Shown here: in pieces, positions 35,802 to 43,999 of the stretch
Layout: every line of letters begins with the position of its first letter
Numbering within the stretch: position 1 is the first letter of the stretch
From: Nitrospira sp.
GTDB lineage: Bacteria > Nitrospirota > Nitrospiria > Nitrospirales > Nitrospiraceae
Direction: 5' to 3'
DNA: 64,000 nucleotides
Assembly: GCA_022843785.1 (NCBI GenBank)
Contig: JALHMZ010000014.1
Location: 1 to 64,000, forward strand
Translations under genes and position numbers: made by a program
Notes under the pieces: model-generated
Database searches by the model: none
Seen by the model: the letters and a program-made list of their open reading frames with translations, nothing else
What the model was told of the DNA's origin: nothing

Positions 35802-36006
35802 GGTGTTCTACCGCTCTGGACGTCAGGGTGTGGCGCCCCGGCAGTGTGACCACAACCAGCGCCTCCGCGACGTTCGCAAGCTTCTTGTGGTGTTTGTTCT
35901 TTGTCAACGTCACACGGCCGTGAATCAAATCTTCGTGCCCCCGTTGTAGGTCATCCATTCGGGCTGCGATTTCAGTCTTCCAACGGGGGGGGGGGCATTG
36001 CGACAT
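35794..36006 (-). pseudogene. Truncated S30AE/HPF-like (ribosome hibernation) frame with a C11 tract
   Basis: A 70-codon frame reads WKTEIAARMDDLQRGHEDLIHGRV and NKHHKKLANVAEALVV with VVTLPGRHTLTSRA, which resembles the middle of S30AE-domain hibernation factors. The N-terminal strand and the C-terminal third are missing. It runs through a run of 11 C residues (minus strand) near its start, and its stop overlaps the start of the Lon-like gene. It may be a remnant, a minimal coupling frame, or a phase-variable gene. Family assignment is by eye. Confidence 0.45.
35985..35995. repeat. Eleven-base G homopolymer
   Basis: A run of 11 G (plus strand) lies near the 5' end of the HPF-like frame and upstream of the Lon-like gene. 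An ATG at 35998 and one at 36006 lie in different frames on either side of it, so a change in tract length would alter which start reads the downstream frame. Slippage at such tracts is known from phase-variable genes; a sequencing artefact of length is also possible. Confidence 0.7.
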
Positions 36007-36468
36007 TGCGGCTTTCAATTGCGTGTCCCTAGCGACTCCACGGGGTGTTGATCCAGTTCTCTTACTGTAGGATCAGCAAACGGTATGCCGACCTGAGAAG
36101 GCTTGCGAAACGATTGAGCAGCGGGCCGACTGTTGATGTTCCTGGGTCTCTACGCAGTGCCACGACCTTCGATCCGATCAATACCAAGACGAAGTGACGC
36201 ATTTTCCTACAGTGGCGCTTCTGCAGGTGGGGCCTATTGCGCCAGGTATTGGAATGAGTGAGGGGTAGGGGTGAAGGGTAAGGGGTGAGGCGTCAGAGAA
36301 ATGGTGAGTGGCGAGTAGTGAGTGGTCAGGAGCTTGCAGACGTTACTCGTGCACCGTTTGGGAAGAATCGCCTTTGACTGGGCTCAGGGCAGGCGAACCG
36401 TTTGACGACTGAGGAATTCTGAATCTCATCGGCCTCCCGGTGGAACATGACTTGCGAGAACGTTGTGT
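36007..36468. other. Intergenic region containing a heptamer tract (about 36254-36331)
   Basis: Units such as GGGTAGG, GGTGAAG, GGTAAGG, GGTGAGG and then GTGAGTG, GCGAGTA, GTGAGTG repeat with 7-base spacing. The rest of the region (36007-36250) shows no gene. The tract lies upstream of the APH-like gene. Confidence 0.55.
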
Positions 36469-37554
36469 ATGCCGACATTGAGCAAGCAGAGTGTGGAACG
36501 CTATCTCCGGAGCCGGTTCGGTCCTGAGGCCACGCTTCTGTCCTGCAAGGTCATTGGCAAAGCCAGTTCGAAGGGCGAACAGAAACGCTATGGATATGGC
36601 ACGCCGGTCAAACTCACGTTCCGGCTGGGCCGTCGGCTGCAATCCGCCGTGCTGGAAACTATGAAGTCGGGTCCCTTCGGGCATGAACATATGGCCGACC
36701 GCGCCCAGGCGATGTTGTGGGATTATGATTCCTACGGGCGGCTTCAACGCCATGTGAAGGCTCTCGATGTGGGGGCGTTCGACGACAAGCAGGGGCTCTT
36801 CTCCGTTGCGGAAGCCCGCGAGTTCTTCGTGCTGAACGAATGGGCAGAAGGAACAAGCTACCATCTGGATCTTGAGCGGCTCACCAAGGGCCAGTCGTTG
36901 CGTGTGCTCGATCGGGCGCGCGCGATCGCGATGGCACGGTATCTCGCGAAGATCCATGCGACGAAACGCCGGGATGCGGATCTTTACAAACGCCGGCTTC
37001 GTGAATTGATCGGCCACGGTGAATGCATCATGGGATTGACGGACAGCTATCCCAAACAATGCGGTTTCATCACCGAAGACCTATTGCATACGGTCGAAGA
37101 GGCCTGCAACCGGTGGCGATGGCGCCTGCGCAGCAAAGCCAGCCGGCTTTCCCAAGTGCACGGGGACTTTCATCCGTACAATGTGCTGTTTCGCGCAGGG
37201 ACAGATTTTTCTGTGTTGGATCGGTCCCGCGGGGAATGGGGTGAGCCGGCCGATGATGTGACCGCGATGACGATCAACTATCTGCTCGGCTCGCTGATCC
37301 AATGGGGCAAGCTCAAAGGTCCGTTCGAAAGCTTGTTCAGATTGTTCTGGGACACCTATATCGAAGCCAGTGGCGACAAAGGCGTGACCGAAACCGCCGC
37401 GCCCTTCTTCGCCTTTCGGGGGCTGGTCGTGGCGAGCCCGGTCTGGTACCCCAACTTGTCGATGGATGTCCGCCGGAGCCTCTTTCGCTTCATCGAGAAC
37501 GTGCTCGACGTTCCGCGCTTCGAACCGGAGCGGGTAAACGACTACTGTGAGTGA
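36469..37554 (+). CDS. Aminoglycoside phosphotransferase-like (APH fold) kinase
   Basis: A 361-residue protein with the protein-kinase-like APH fold. VHGDFHPYNVLF carries the catalytic Asp and Asn, and VLDRSRGEWGEPADDVTAM replaces the usual D-x-D/E metal motif. The N-lobe is unusual (GTPVKLTFRLGRRLQSAVLETM). The substrate is unlikely to be an antibiotic; such kinases next to a CysC-like gene often act on sugars or metabolites. It is followed after 20 bases by the CysC-like gene, a pairing that suggests a joint pathway. The start at 36469 is preferred over TTG at 36463. Confidence 0.78.
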   Translation: MPTLSKQSVERYLRSRFGPEATLLSCKVIGKASSKGEQKRYGYGTPVKLTFRLGRRLQSAVLETMKSGPFGHEHMADRAQAMLWDYDSYGRLQRHVKALDVGAFDDKQGLFSVAEAREFFVLNEWAEGTSYHLDLERLTKGQSLRVLDRARAIAMARYLAKIHATKRRDADLYKRRLRELIGHGECIMGLTDSYPKQCGFITEDLLHTVEEACNRWRWRLRSKASRLSQVHGDFHPYNVLFRAGTDFSVLDRSRGEWGEPADDVTAMTINYLLGSLIQWGKLKGPFESLFRLFWDTYIEASGDKGVTETAAPFFAFRGLVVASPVWYPNLSMDVRRSLFRFIENVLDVPRFEPERVNDYCE

Positions 37555-37634
37555 CCAGTGATCGGTGATCAGTAATGGGTGAAGATACACAAGGCTCAGT
37601 GTCTCCTGTTCACGCATCACACATCACGCATCAT
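37548..37634. repeat. Two heptamer tracts spanning the cysC-like start
   Basis: Tract one (37548-37585) reads GTGACCA, GTGATCG, GTGATCA, GTAATGG, GTGAAG; the ATG of the next gene is inside the fourth unit. Tract two (37611-37634) reads CACGCAT, CACACAT, CACGCAT, CATGGTT and encodes residues HASHITHHG of that gene. Both share the 7-base period seen elsewhere in the window. Confidence 0.7.
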
Positions 37635-38156
37635 GGTTCGGCCTTCGCCATCTGGCTCACCGGCCTGCCTGCATCGGGAAAGAGCACGATTGTCGCTGCG
37701 CTGATCCCGCAGCTTCAAAGCCTGGGCCGTCCAGTTGAGGTGTTGGAATCGGATGCGGTCAGGCTGGTGCTCACGCCTACACCGACCTATTCGCGGGAGG
37801 AGCGCGATCTCTTTTACCGCGCCTTGGCGTTCATGGGGGCGAGGCTGGCGGCGCATGGCGTAACGGTGATTTTCGATGCCACGGCCAATCGACGGGCCTA
37901 TCGAGACTTCGCCCGCAGCCTCATTCCCAACTTCATCGAAGTGGCGGTGGAGTGTCCGCTGGAACTGGCCATGCAGCGAGACTACAAGGGGACGTATCAG
38001 CGTGGCCGACAGGGCGAATCCTCCACCGTACCGGGATTACAAGAATCCTACGAAGCGCCGCTGAATCCGGAGGTGACGATCGATACGACCAAGCTCTCAG
38101 CGAAAGAAGCAGCTGGAAAGGTCTGGGAACATATCAGGGCCAAGTTCGGATCGTGA
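37575..38156 (+). CDS. cysC: Adenylylsulfate kinase-like P-loop kinase
   Basis: A 193-residue P-loop kinase. Walker A is GLPASGKST (residues 30-38), followed by VEVLESDAVRLVLTPTPTYSREERDLFYRALAFMGARLAAHGVTVIFDATANRR and FIEVAVECPLELAMQRDYKGTY, the APS-kinase order. CysC makes PAPS from adenylylsulfate; related enzymes phosphorylate other substrates. The first 22 residues are encoded largely by heptamer repeats (HASHITHHG) and are not conserved in the family, so the start codon itself appears repeat-derived. No sulfate-assimilation genes are adjacent. Confidence 0.82.
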   Translation: MGEDTQGSVSPVHASHITHHGSAFAIWLTGLPASGKSTIVAALIPQLQSLGRPVEVLESDAVRLVLTPTPTYSREERDLFYRALAFMGARLAAHGVTVIFDATANRRAYRDFARSLIPNFIEVAVECPLELAMQRDYKGTYQRGRQGESSTVPGLQESYEAPLNPEVTIDTTKLSAKEAAGKVWEHIRAKFGS

Positions 38157-38166
38157 TTGGATCTCG

Positions 38167-38832
38167 CTATCTTCCGTCCGGTTTGCCATTCCCTTTCAAG
38201 TAGTGCAGGAACCATCTTCCCGCCTGTTCGGCCACCTGTTCTAACGTACCTGGTTCCTCGAAGAGGTGGGTGGCGCCGGGGACGATGATGAGCTTCTTTT
38301 CGCAGGTCAGGAGTTCGTAGGCTGCCTGGTTTATCTCGATGACCGGCAAGTCGTAGCTGCCCACGATCAAGAGCGTCGGTGAGGTAACCTGATTGAGATA
38401 GGGTTCGGCCAGATCGGGCCGTCCCCCTCGCGACACGACAGCCTTGACGTGAGACGGTTCTCGCGCCGCGGCCTGCAAGGCTGCTCCGGCTCCGGTGCTG
38501 GCGCCGAAATAACAGATTTTCAGATTATTCATCCCTGGTTCCGTTTCCAGCCAGGCTTTGGCCAGCAACAATCGGTCTGCCAGCAAATTGATGTCGAATA
38601 CTTTGCCTCGGTCATCGGCTTCCTCTGGTGTCAACAAATCGAGGAGCAGGGTGGCGAGGCCGTTCTGTTGCAAATGGCGGGCGACGAAATTGTTGCGAGG
38701 GCTGAACCGACCGCTGCCGCTTCCGTGCGCGAACACGACCACGCCGCGCGAGCCGGCTGGCAGGCCAAGGATTCCCTCCAGGCTGAGGGTGCCTGTGGTG
38801 ATCGCGACGGGGTGTTCGTGCACAGCGGTCAT
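38167..38832 (-). CDS. Alpha/beta hydrolase (dienelactone-hydrolase-like)
   Basis: A 221-residue hydrolase. The oxyanion region is VVFAHGSGSGRFSPRN, the nucleophile elbow GASTGAGAAL, then a catalytic Asp in IVGSYDLPVIE and His in PGATHLFEEPG. The layout matches dienelactone hydrolase-like proteins often fused or linked to phosphoribosyltransferases. The substrate is unknown. Its ATG overlaps the stop of the pentapeptide-repeat gene (ATGA), so it is the second gene of that operon. Confidence 0.85.
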   Translation of the reverse strand: MTAVHEHPVAITTGTLSLEGILGLPAGSRGVVVFAHGSGSGRFSPRNNFVARHLQQNGLATLLLDLLTPEEADDRGKVFDINLLADRLLLAKAWLETEPGMNNLKICYFGASTGAGAALQAAAREPSHVKAVVSRGGRPDLAEPYLNQVTSPTLLIVGSYDLPVIEINQAAYELLTCEKKLIIVPGATHLFEEPGTLEQVAEQAGRWFLHYLKGNGKPDGR

Positions 38833-40259
38833 GGTTTGGTCCGTTTCTTTACGGGACTGCAGGGTGCCGGCCGGTTCAGTTCAGGCGGTAATTTCGTCCG
38901 CTCGTCGACGCAGGTGGTATCAAGTTGCGCCTGCGTGAGGCCGGTCACAGATGTCAGTGTCGCACCACGCAAATCCGTGCCCCGGAGATCTGCCGAATCC
39001 AGGCGCGCACCGGTGAGATCGGTTTTGACCAGCACGGCATCCCGGAGGTTGGTTTCTTGGAGATTCGCATGGGCCAGGCTGGCGCCGGTGAAGTTTGAGC
39101 CGCTCAGATCTGCTCCGACGAAATTCGCCGATTCCAGGCCGGCCTCGTTGAATTGAGATTGCCGAAGAGAGGATTTCGGTGCATAGATCTCGCTCAAATC
39201 GGCGTTCGCAAAAATGGTATGAGATCCTCGTGCTCCGATCAGGACCGCGCGGTTGAGATAGGCGTTCCGAAAGTCGGCCTGATTCAGCTCGGTGTGGTAG
39301 AGAATCGCCATCGGAAGTTTTGCCGACCGGAGATTCGCCTTGACCAGGCTGGCCTGTTCCAAATTGGCTCCTTCCAGATCTGTGTGTGACAAGTTGGCCC
39401 CCTGCAGAGCGGCATAACGGAGGTCGGCCCCTCGGAGAATGGCTTCACGCAGGTTAGCCCCGCGCAAATTCGCTTCATCCAGGTAGGCGCTTTCCAGGTC
39501 GGCTTCAACCAGCTGAGCCTTATCGAGGCGTGCGCTGTCCAGCAGAGCGCCCTGGAGGTTAGCCCGGTGAAGATTGGCCTTGGTCAGGACGGTGCGGCGC
39601 AAGTCGGTCCCGCTGAGATCGGTGTTTAATAGGATCGCTCCCTGCATCCTCGCTCCATAAAAATAGGCGTCGACGAAGGTGCCGTCAGTCAGGTCGGCGG
39701 CGGTGAGATCAGCGCCCTCCAGCTGGGCTCGTTCAAACGTGGCTTCGCGCAACTTCGCGCCGGCCAGATCAGCATTGAAGAGCGCAGCCTCATCGCCGAT
39801 GGCACGGAAGAGATTCGCGCCGCTGAGTTTGGCACCACGGAGATCGGCTCCGGACAAAATGCTGTAATCCAGGGCCGCTCTCGAGAGATCGGCTTCCGCC
39901 AGGCTGGCCTGGGAGAGATTCGCTTGATGCAGATTTGCCTGTCGCAAGACGGCCCCTTCCAGTTGGGCCCGCTCCAGATTCGCCCCCAAGAGCATGGCTC
40001 GACTCAGGTCTGCCTGGCAGAGCTCCGCGCGTCTGCCTTCCGGATTGCTCCGCTGTTCCACCCATCGTTCGTGAGCGCGCACCAAAGCTTGCAAGACTTT
40101 CGCCGGGACAGGCTTCTTCTTGTAGAGGCTCTCACAAGGAGCGACCACCGGGGTCGCCGCGTGAAGGCTTACAGGGTCGGCTGCCATGATTGATGCGCCG
40201 GTCAGTCCAATGGATAGCGTGAGAACCATCCTCAGGGCCGTGGAGGAAGCTCGATTCAT
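38829..40259 (-). CDS. Secreted pentapeptide-repeat protein
   Basis: A 476-residue protein with a signal peptide (LRMVLTLSIGLTGASIMAADP). From about residue 95 to 450 it is almost entirely A(D/N)LXX repeats (for example ANLHQANLSQASLAEADLSRAALDY in part), about 65-70 repeats, forming a right-handed quadrilateral beta-helix. AAAGGAG precedes the ATG at 40259. Export to the periplasm is unusual compared with cytosolic gyrase-protecting pentapeptide proteins. Function unknown; probably structural or protein-protein binding. It is coupled to the alpha/beta hydrolase. Confidence 0.88.
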   Translation of the reverse strand: MNRASSTALRMVLTLSIGLTGASIMAADPVSLHAATPVVAPCESLYKKKPVPAKVLQALVRAHERWVEQRSNPEGRRAELCQADLSRAMLLGANLERAQLEGAVLRQANLHQANLSQASLAEADLSRAALDYSILSGADLRGAKLSGANLFRAIGDEAALFNADLAGAKLREATFERAQLEGADLTAADLTDGTFVDAYFYGARMQGAILLNTDLSGTDLRRTVLTKANLHRANLQGALLDSARLDKAQLVEADLESAYLDEANLRGANLREAILRGADLRYAALQGANLSHTDLEGANLEQASLVKANLRSAKLPMAILYHTELNQADFRNAYLNRAVLIGARGSHTIFANADLSEIYAPKSSLRQSQFNEAGLESANFVGADLSGSNFTGASLAHANLQETNLRDAVLVKTDLTGARLDSADLRGTDLRGATLTSVTGLTQAQLDTTCVDERTKLPPELNRPAPCSPVKKRTKP

Positions 40260-40510
40260 TTTGCATCTCCTTTTAATGTTACAAGGCATGGTCGATGGTT
40301 TGGGCTAACGTCTGCAGAGCCGAAGAGATCCGGACTGCATGCATTGGAGCCGTCCCGAGCGCACGGAGGGATTCGGGGAGTCGGGCGAGCTGTGTTGCCG
40401 TGTGCCGGCGCAGGTCAGCCAGACTTGGGGAAGGAGCGATAGCCTATGGCAGAAAACCAAACCCTCTGAGTTCCGGACCATCAGCCATCGTCCTTCTATC
40501 CATGCAGAGA

Positions 40511-40924
40511 TCATTGCCCCTGTTGCGACAGGAGGCGAACGTAGGCCAGTACGTCCTGCATTTCTTCATCGGTGAGCTGCCCGCGCCACGCATGCATCGG
40601 ACTGAAGACGATGCCGTGCTCGATGGTTCGCAAGAGCTCCTCATCGGACTTCAGAAAAGACCGGAATCGGTGAAAATCCGCCGGCTCAACTTTTAAGGAC
40701 GCGGCGGCGGGCCCGTCTCCTCGACCACCGGAGCCGTGACACTCCAGACATTGCCGTGCGTACAGCGTCTTTCCACGGATGACGTCGGAAGGATATTCCT
40801 GGGCGTAGAGGGACGACATCGATGGGCTGATCAGTAGGAGCAAACCTGCTAGTCCCGAGAAGGCGAGCCGATTTCTTCTTCGGTCTATGATGGTCATTGT
40901 TGTGGTCTGTAACATTTTCAACAT
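40511..40924 (-). CDS. Monohaem cytochrome c
   Basis: A 137-residue exported class I cytochrome c. The signal anchor is RLAFSGLAGLLLLISPSMSSLYAQ, the haem site CLECH (residues 59-63), the distal methionine is probably in VFSPMHAWRG, and the terminal helix is LTDEEMQDVLAYVRLL. It would carry electrons in the periplasm. The ATG at 40924 lies five bases after the stop of a zinc-ribbon gene, so the two are cotranscribed. No oxidase or reductase subunit is adjacent. Confidence 0.87.
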   Translation of the reverse strand: MLKMLQTTTMTIIDRRRNRLAFSGLAGLLLLISPSMSSLYAQEYPSDVIRGKTLYARQCLECHGSGGRGDGPAAASLKVEPADFHRFRSFLKSDEELLRTIEHGIVFSPMHAWRGQLTDEEMQDVLAYVRLLSQQGQ

Positions 40925-40928
40925 GTCG

Positions 40929-41093
40929 CTAACTCTTTTTGGTGGTGTGGGCAATAAACGAACTAAAGAGTTGCTGTAGCTTCTTGCTGCCGCATGCCGG
41001 GCAGGCCACCTCGCCCCGTTCATGCTCTTTCAACGTCACGACGATCAGCGACTCCTTCCCGCAGTCCAGGCATTTATAGTCGTACATCGGCAT
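40929..41093 (-). CDS. FmdB-type zinc-ribbon protein
   Basis: A 54-residue protein beginning MPMYDYKCLDCGKES and containing VACPACGSKKLQQLFSSF, the two CXXC pairs of the FmdB/putative regulatory zinc-ribbon family. Its function is not known in detail. It is short and easily missed, but the cysteine spacing and the close fit to the following cytochrome c start leave little doubt that it is real. GGGA upstream is a weak ribosome-binding site. Confidence 0.82.
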   Translation of the reverse strand: MPMYDYKCLDCGKESLIVVTLKEHERGEVACPACGSKKLQQLFSSFIAHTTKKS

Positions 41094-41108
41094 AGGCGGT
41101 CCCTTTTC

Positions 41109-41978
41109 TTAATTGAAAATCATGAGCGGATAGCGACCGTGGTGCAGGAGGGCATGGGAGACACTGCCCAGCACCAGGCGTGTCACACCCTGGCGTCCAC
41201 GGGATCCCATGAGAATCAGATCCGGATTCAAAGCCCCGGCTTCCTGCAGAATCCCCTCGACGGGCGTGCTGAGCGTGGCGGCGACACGCGTTCGATAGCC
41301 CAGCGTGGCCAGCTTTGCGGCGGTGTCGTTCAGGGAGTCTTGTGCGTGGCGAAGCGCATGGACCTCCATCTCCTTGGCCGAAGCGGCATCCACCGGCCAG
41401 GGCGGCCTCGTGTGCGGCAAGGCGGTAAACAGGGTGATCGTCGGCGGGTCACGAAAGGGGGTTTTCTCGAGAAAGCGCAGCGCATGTTCCGCATCGTAGG
41501 TCCCCTGCACGGGAAGCAGAATCCGGCTCAAGCTTTTCAACGGACCGTGGAGAATCAGTTTCGCGCCGGGGGCGTATGTCAACACGCGATGAGCGACACT
41601 TCCGACCAGCCGTTCCTTGAGCGGGCCGAGGCCGCGGGTGCCGAGAAGAATCAGGTCTACCTTCAGTTGTTCGGCCAGCTTGACGATGTGATCTGCCGGG
41701 GAGCCGACGATCAGGTGTTTCGTCACCGGGCCGATTCCCATCGGGAGCAGCGACACGATCCGTTCCAGCAAACGGGTGCCATCCTCCCGCATATTGCGTT
41801 CGACGGTCGCATAGAGTTCCTGTGTCACCTCCGGCATCATCATCGGATAGGCCGGAGTTGGAACATCCAGTACGTGCAGGATGTGCAGTTCTTCTGCGCG
41901 GCTCAAGTACCTGAGCGACCGCACGGCCTCGTAGGAGTTGTCGGAACCGTCTACTGCGACTAAGAGTTTCATAGGCAT
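41109..41978 (-). CDS. Tandem-domain universal stress protein
   Basis: A 289-residue protein with two Usp folds (KLLVAVDGSDNSYEAVRSL... LILLGTRGLGPLKERLVGSVAHRV; SRILLPVQGTYDAEHALRFLE... LILMGSRGRQGVTRLVLGSVSHALL). Both halves keep the ATP-binding G-x2-G-x9-G-S motif. AAAGAAGG precedes the ATG. It lies 15 bases upstream of the zinc-ribbon gene, so USP, zinc ribbon and cytochrome c may form one operon. Confidence 0.9.
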   Translation of the reverse strand: MPMKLLVAVDGSDNSYEAVRSLRYLSRAEELHILHVLDVPTPAYPMMMPEVTQELYATVERNMREDGTRLLERIVSLLPMGIGPVTKHLIVGSPADHIVKLAEQLKVDLILLGTRGLGPLKERLVGSVAHRVLTYAPGAKLILHGPLKSLSRILLPVQGTYDAEHALRFLEKTPFRDPPTITLFTALPHTRPPWPVDAASAKEMEVHALRHAQDSLNDTAAKLATLGYRTRVAATLSTPVEGILQEAGALNPDLILMGSRGRQGVTRLVLGSVSHALLHHGRYPLMIFN

Positions 41979-42021
41979 CGCCTTCTTTCGTGGAATGTTG
42001 ATTCATTCCGTCATACATGCG

Positions 42022-42978
42022 TCACTCCGGAAGGAGGACGGTTGCAATCATCAGATAAATTCCCACGCTCAAGATATCCTGGACGACCGTGGCCACCGGT
42101 CCGCTGGCGAGGGCCGGATCCGCTCCAAGGCGCGCCAGCCCCAGCGGCAGAATGCTGGCGATGACGGTGGCGGCAACCGCCGTAACCCCCAGTGAGATTC
42201 CCACCACCATCGCCAAAGCCGGTTGTCTGTTCCAGAGCCACAATCCACCGGCAGCGACGACCGCGACGATCGTTCCGATGGATGCGCCGATCAATGTCTC
42301 TCTGGTCAGTTGTGCCCACAAGGGGACATCCCCATAGGCCAGCCGGCGGACCAAGACCGTTTCTGTTTGCGTCCCGACCGCGTCGGCCATATACACGACC
42401 AGGGGAAGAAAAAACGCGAGAGACACCTCCCGCCTGAGTGAAACTTCAAAAGCTGAGGCGACGCCCCCGGCCAAGAATCCTCCCGCGAGGCCAAGCATCA
42501 ACCAGGGGATGCGTGCGCGTACGGCGGTGAGCGTCTGCTGTCCGGCGTTCGACAGATGGAGGTGATCTATTCTGCTTACGCCGCCCATCCGTAGAAAGTT
42601 GTCCACATGTTCGTCATGCAACAGAGCCAAGAGCCGTCCGATCGGAATGGCGCCCAAAAGGCGGCGACGGCCATCGATGACGGCGACGTCCGCATCATGA
42701 CGCTCGACCGCGCGCAACGCCACGGTCTCGGCCGCGTCGCCCGGAAGCACTTCGATCGGCGGAAGGCCTTCGAGTTCGGCCAGTGCGGTCTGTTCCTTCG
42801 CGTGGAGCAACCGTTCGATCGGCACCTGGCCAACCAGCGCGGCCTGGTCGTCAACCAGATAGACATGGCCCACTTCTTCCCAAGTATGGCGTCTGAGCGT
42901 AGCCATCGTCTCGCCGACTGTGTGGTGCCGGTCTCCTCTCGGAATGTCCACGGTCATCAGTTCAGCGGCGGTTGCCAT
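42022..42978 (-). CDS. MgtE-like Mg2+ transporter with CBS domains
   Basis: A 318-residue protein. Residues 1-135 are a CBS pair (MATLRRHTWEEVGHVYLVDDQAALVGQVPIERLL; VALRAVERHDADVAVIDGRRRLLGAIPIGRLL). Residues 165-318 are the five-helix pore domain (FFLPLVVYMADAVGTQTETVLVRRLA and DPALASGPVATVVQDILSVGIYL). It lacks the N-terminal superhelical domain of canonical MgtE, so it is a short form. MgtE channels import Mg2+ with CBS-mediated gating. It lies upstream of a USP gene in the same orientation. Confidence 0.86.
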   Translation of the reverse strand: MATAAELMTVDIPRGDRHHTVGETMATLRRHTWEEVGHVYLVDDQAALVGQVPIERLLHAKEQTALAELEGLPPIEVLPGDAAETVALRAVERHDADVAVIDGRRRLLGAIPIGRLLALLHDEHVDNFLRMGGVSRIDHLHLSNAGQQTLTAVRARIPWLMLGLAGGFLAGGVASAFEVSLRREVSLAFFLPLVVYMADAVGTQTETVLVRRLAYGDVPLWAQLTRETLIGASIGTIVAVVAAGGLWLWNRQPALAMVVGISLGVTAVAATVIASILPLGLARLGADPALASGPVATVVQDILSVGIYLMIATVLLPE

Positions 42979-43008
42979 CGTGCCCTCGCGTACTCGGTGG
43001 ACGATGCC

Positions 43009-43113
43009 TCATTGACAGTCTGCCGGACAGAAAAAGATGAAATAGATGGCGATCGCCAATCCCAACCCCACCGCTCCAAGCAACAACCACCGTTGGCGTG
43101 TCATCGTTCCCAT
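43009..43113 (-). CDS. 34-residue membrane peptide
   Basis: MGTMTRQRWLLLGAVGLGLA followed by IAIYFIFFCPADCQ: a basic N terminus, one transmembrane helix and a short cysteine-containing tail (CPADC). Small conserved proteins of this form occur near transporters in many bacteria. A second ATG at 43104 is possible. It lies 30 bases upstream of the MgtE-like gene in the same orientation, which suggests cotranscription and perhaps a regulatory subunit. Confidence 0.6.
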   Translation of the reverse strand: MGTMTRQRWLLLGAVGLGLAIAIYFIFFCPADCQ

Positions 43114-43314
43114 GGTGAACAGAAGGTCAGCAAGTCCAATGCCGGTCGTGAAAACAGTGGTCAAGGGTAGCTGGTGAGGGGTAAGGAGTGAGGAGCAAAG
43201 CCATTTTGTTGCGAGAAGCTCTCACGCCTGACTCGTCACTTCCCACGTCTCATGGTGCATTCTGCTACAGCAGAGGAATAGCTGCTGTAGCGGAGCTCCC
43301 CTCCCGGAAGACCG

Positions 43315-43408
43315 AGAGCTGATGACTTGTGGCGTATGGCCGAAGCGAAAGGCTTCGATCTTGAGCGATTTTCCTTCTCGTGCCACAAGCCATTCGCCAT
43401 ATGCTCTT
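43315..43408. repeat. Inverted heptamer element, copy 2
   Basis: The right arm (43380-43408, reading inward AAGAGC, ATATGGC, GAATGGC, TTGTGGC, AC on the minus strand) pairs with a left arm at 43315-43340 (AGAGC, TGATGAC, TTGTGGC, GTATGGC). A CGAAGC/GCTTCG hairpin sits in the loop. Another heptamer tract (GGTGAGG, GGTAAGG, AGTGAGG) lies at about 43168-43193. The whole spacer 43114-43480 is divergent between the small membrane peptide and a USP gene and holds no other gene. Confidence 0.65.
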
Positions 43409-43480
43409 GGCTCTTACGGTGGCACCGGCCTTGCTGAGTTCCTCTGTGGAGCCGGTCAATGCTACCTGGAAGGAGCGGGT

Positions 43481-43987
43481 ATGGGGCAAGATGCTGGTCT
43501 CTTCAAGAAAATCCTGGTCCCGGTCGATTTTTCTCCCTGTTCAGATGAGGCGTTCCACATCGCCTGTGATATGGCTCGCCTGTGCGGGGCCGATGTGACG
43601 GTGCTGCATGTGATCGACATGGGAACCCTTGAATCGTTCAATCGGCTCGGCTTGCTGGCAGTTCCGTCCGATGCCGCCGTGCAGCGGCGGCGATTGCGGC
43701 ATCATGCCCGGTTGAACGTGCGTCGGTTGCTGGAATCAGCGGTGGCCAAGGGGGTGGCCCTCACGCGCGTGATTCTAGAGGGATCTCCGTTTGTCGAGAT
43801 TGCCAAGACCGCGCGGACGGAGAAAGTGGATCTGGTCGTGATGGGGAGTTACGGAGGACGGTCCGGCAGCGTGGACAAGATTTTCTTCGGCAGCACGGCG
43901 GAAAAGGTCGTCCGTACAGCAGGTTGTCCTGTGTTGACCGTGCCGCTGCTGGTATCCTCTGTCAAACGGAAGTCGATGGAAACCTAA
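43481..43987 (+). CDS. Single-domain universal stress protein
   Basis: A 168-residue Usp fold (LFKKILVPVDFSPCSDEAFHIACDMA ... LVVMGSYGGRSGSVDKIFFGSTAEKVVRTAGCPVLTVPL) with the nucleotide-binding G-x2-G pattern. The ATG at 43481 follows GGAAGGAGCGG; codons upstream belong to the repeat element. It heads a run with a cupredoxin and another USP. Confidence 0.9.
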   Translation: MGQDAGLFKKILVPVDFSPCSDEAFHIACDMARLCGADVTVLHVIDMGTLESFNRLGLLAVPSDAAVQRRRLRHHARLNVRRLLESAVAKGVALTRVILEGSPFVEIAKTARTEKVDLVVMGSYGGRSGSVDKIFFGSTAEKVVRTAGCPVLTVPLLVSSVKRKSMET

Positions 43988-43999
43988 GAAAGGGGAAGG

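Noticed and set aside
36469..37554. Antibiotic-resistance call for the APH-like gene
   Set aside because: The fold alone does not indicate aminoglycoside activity; pairing with a CysC-like kinase and lack of mobile context argue for a metabolic kinase.
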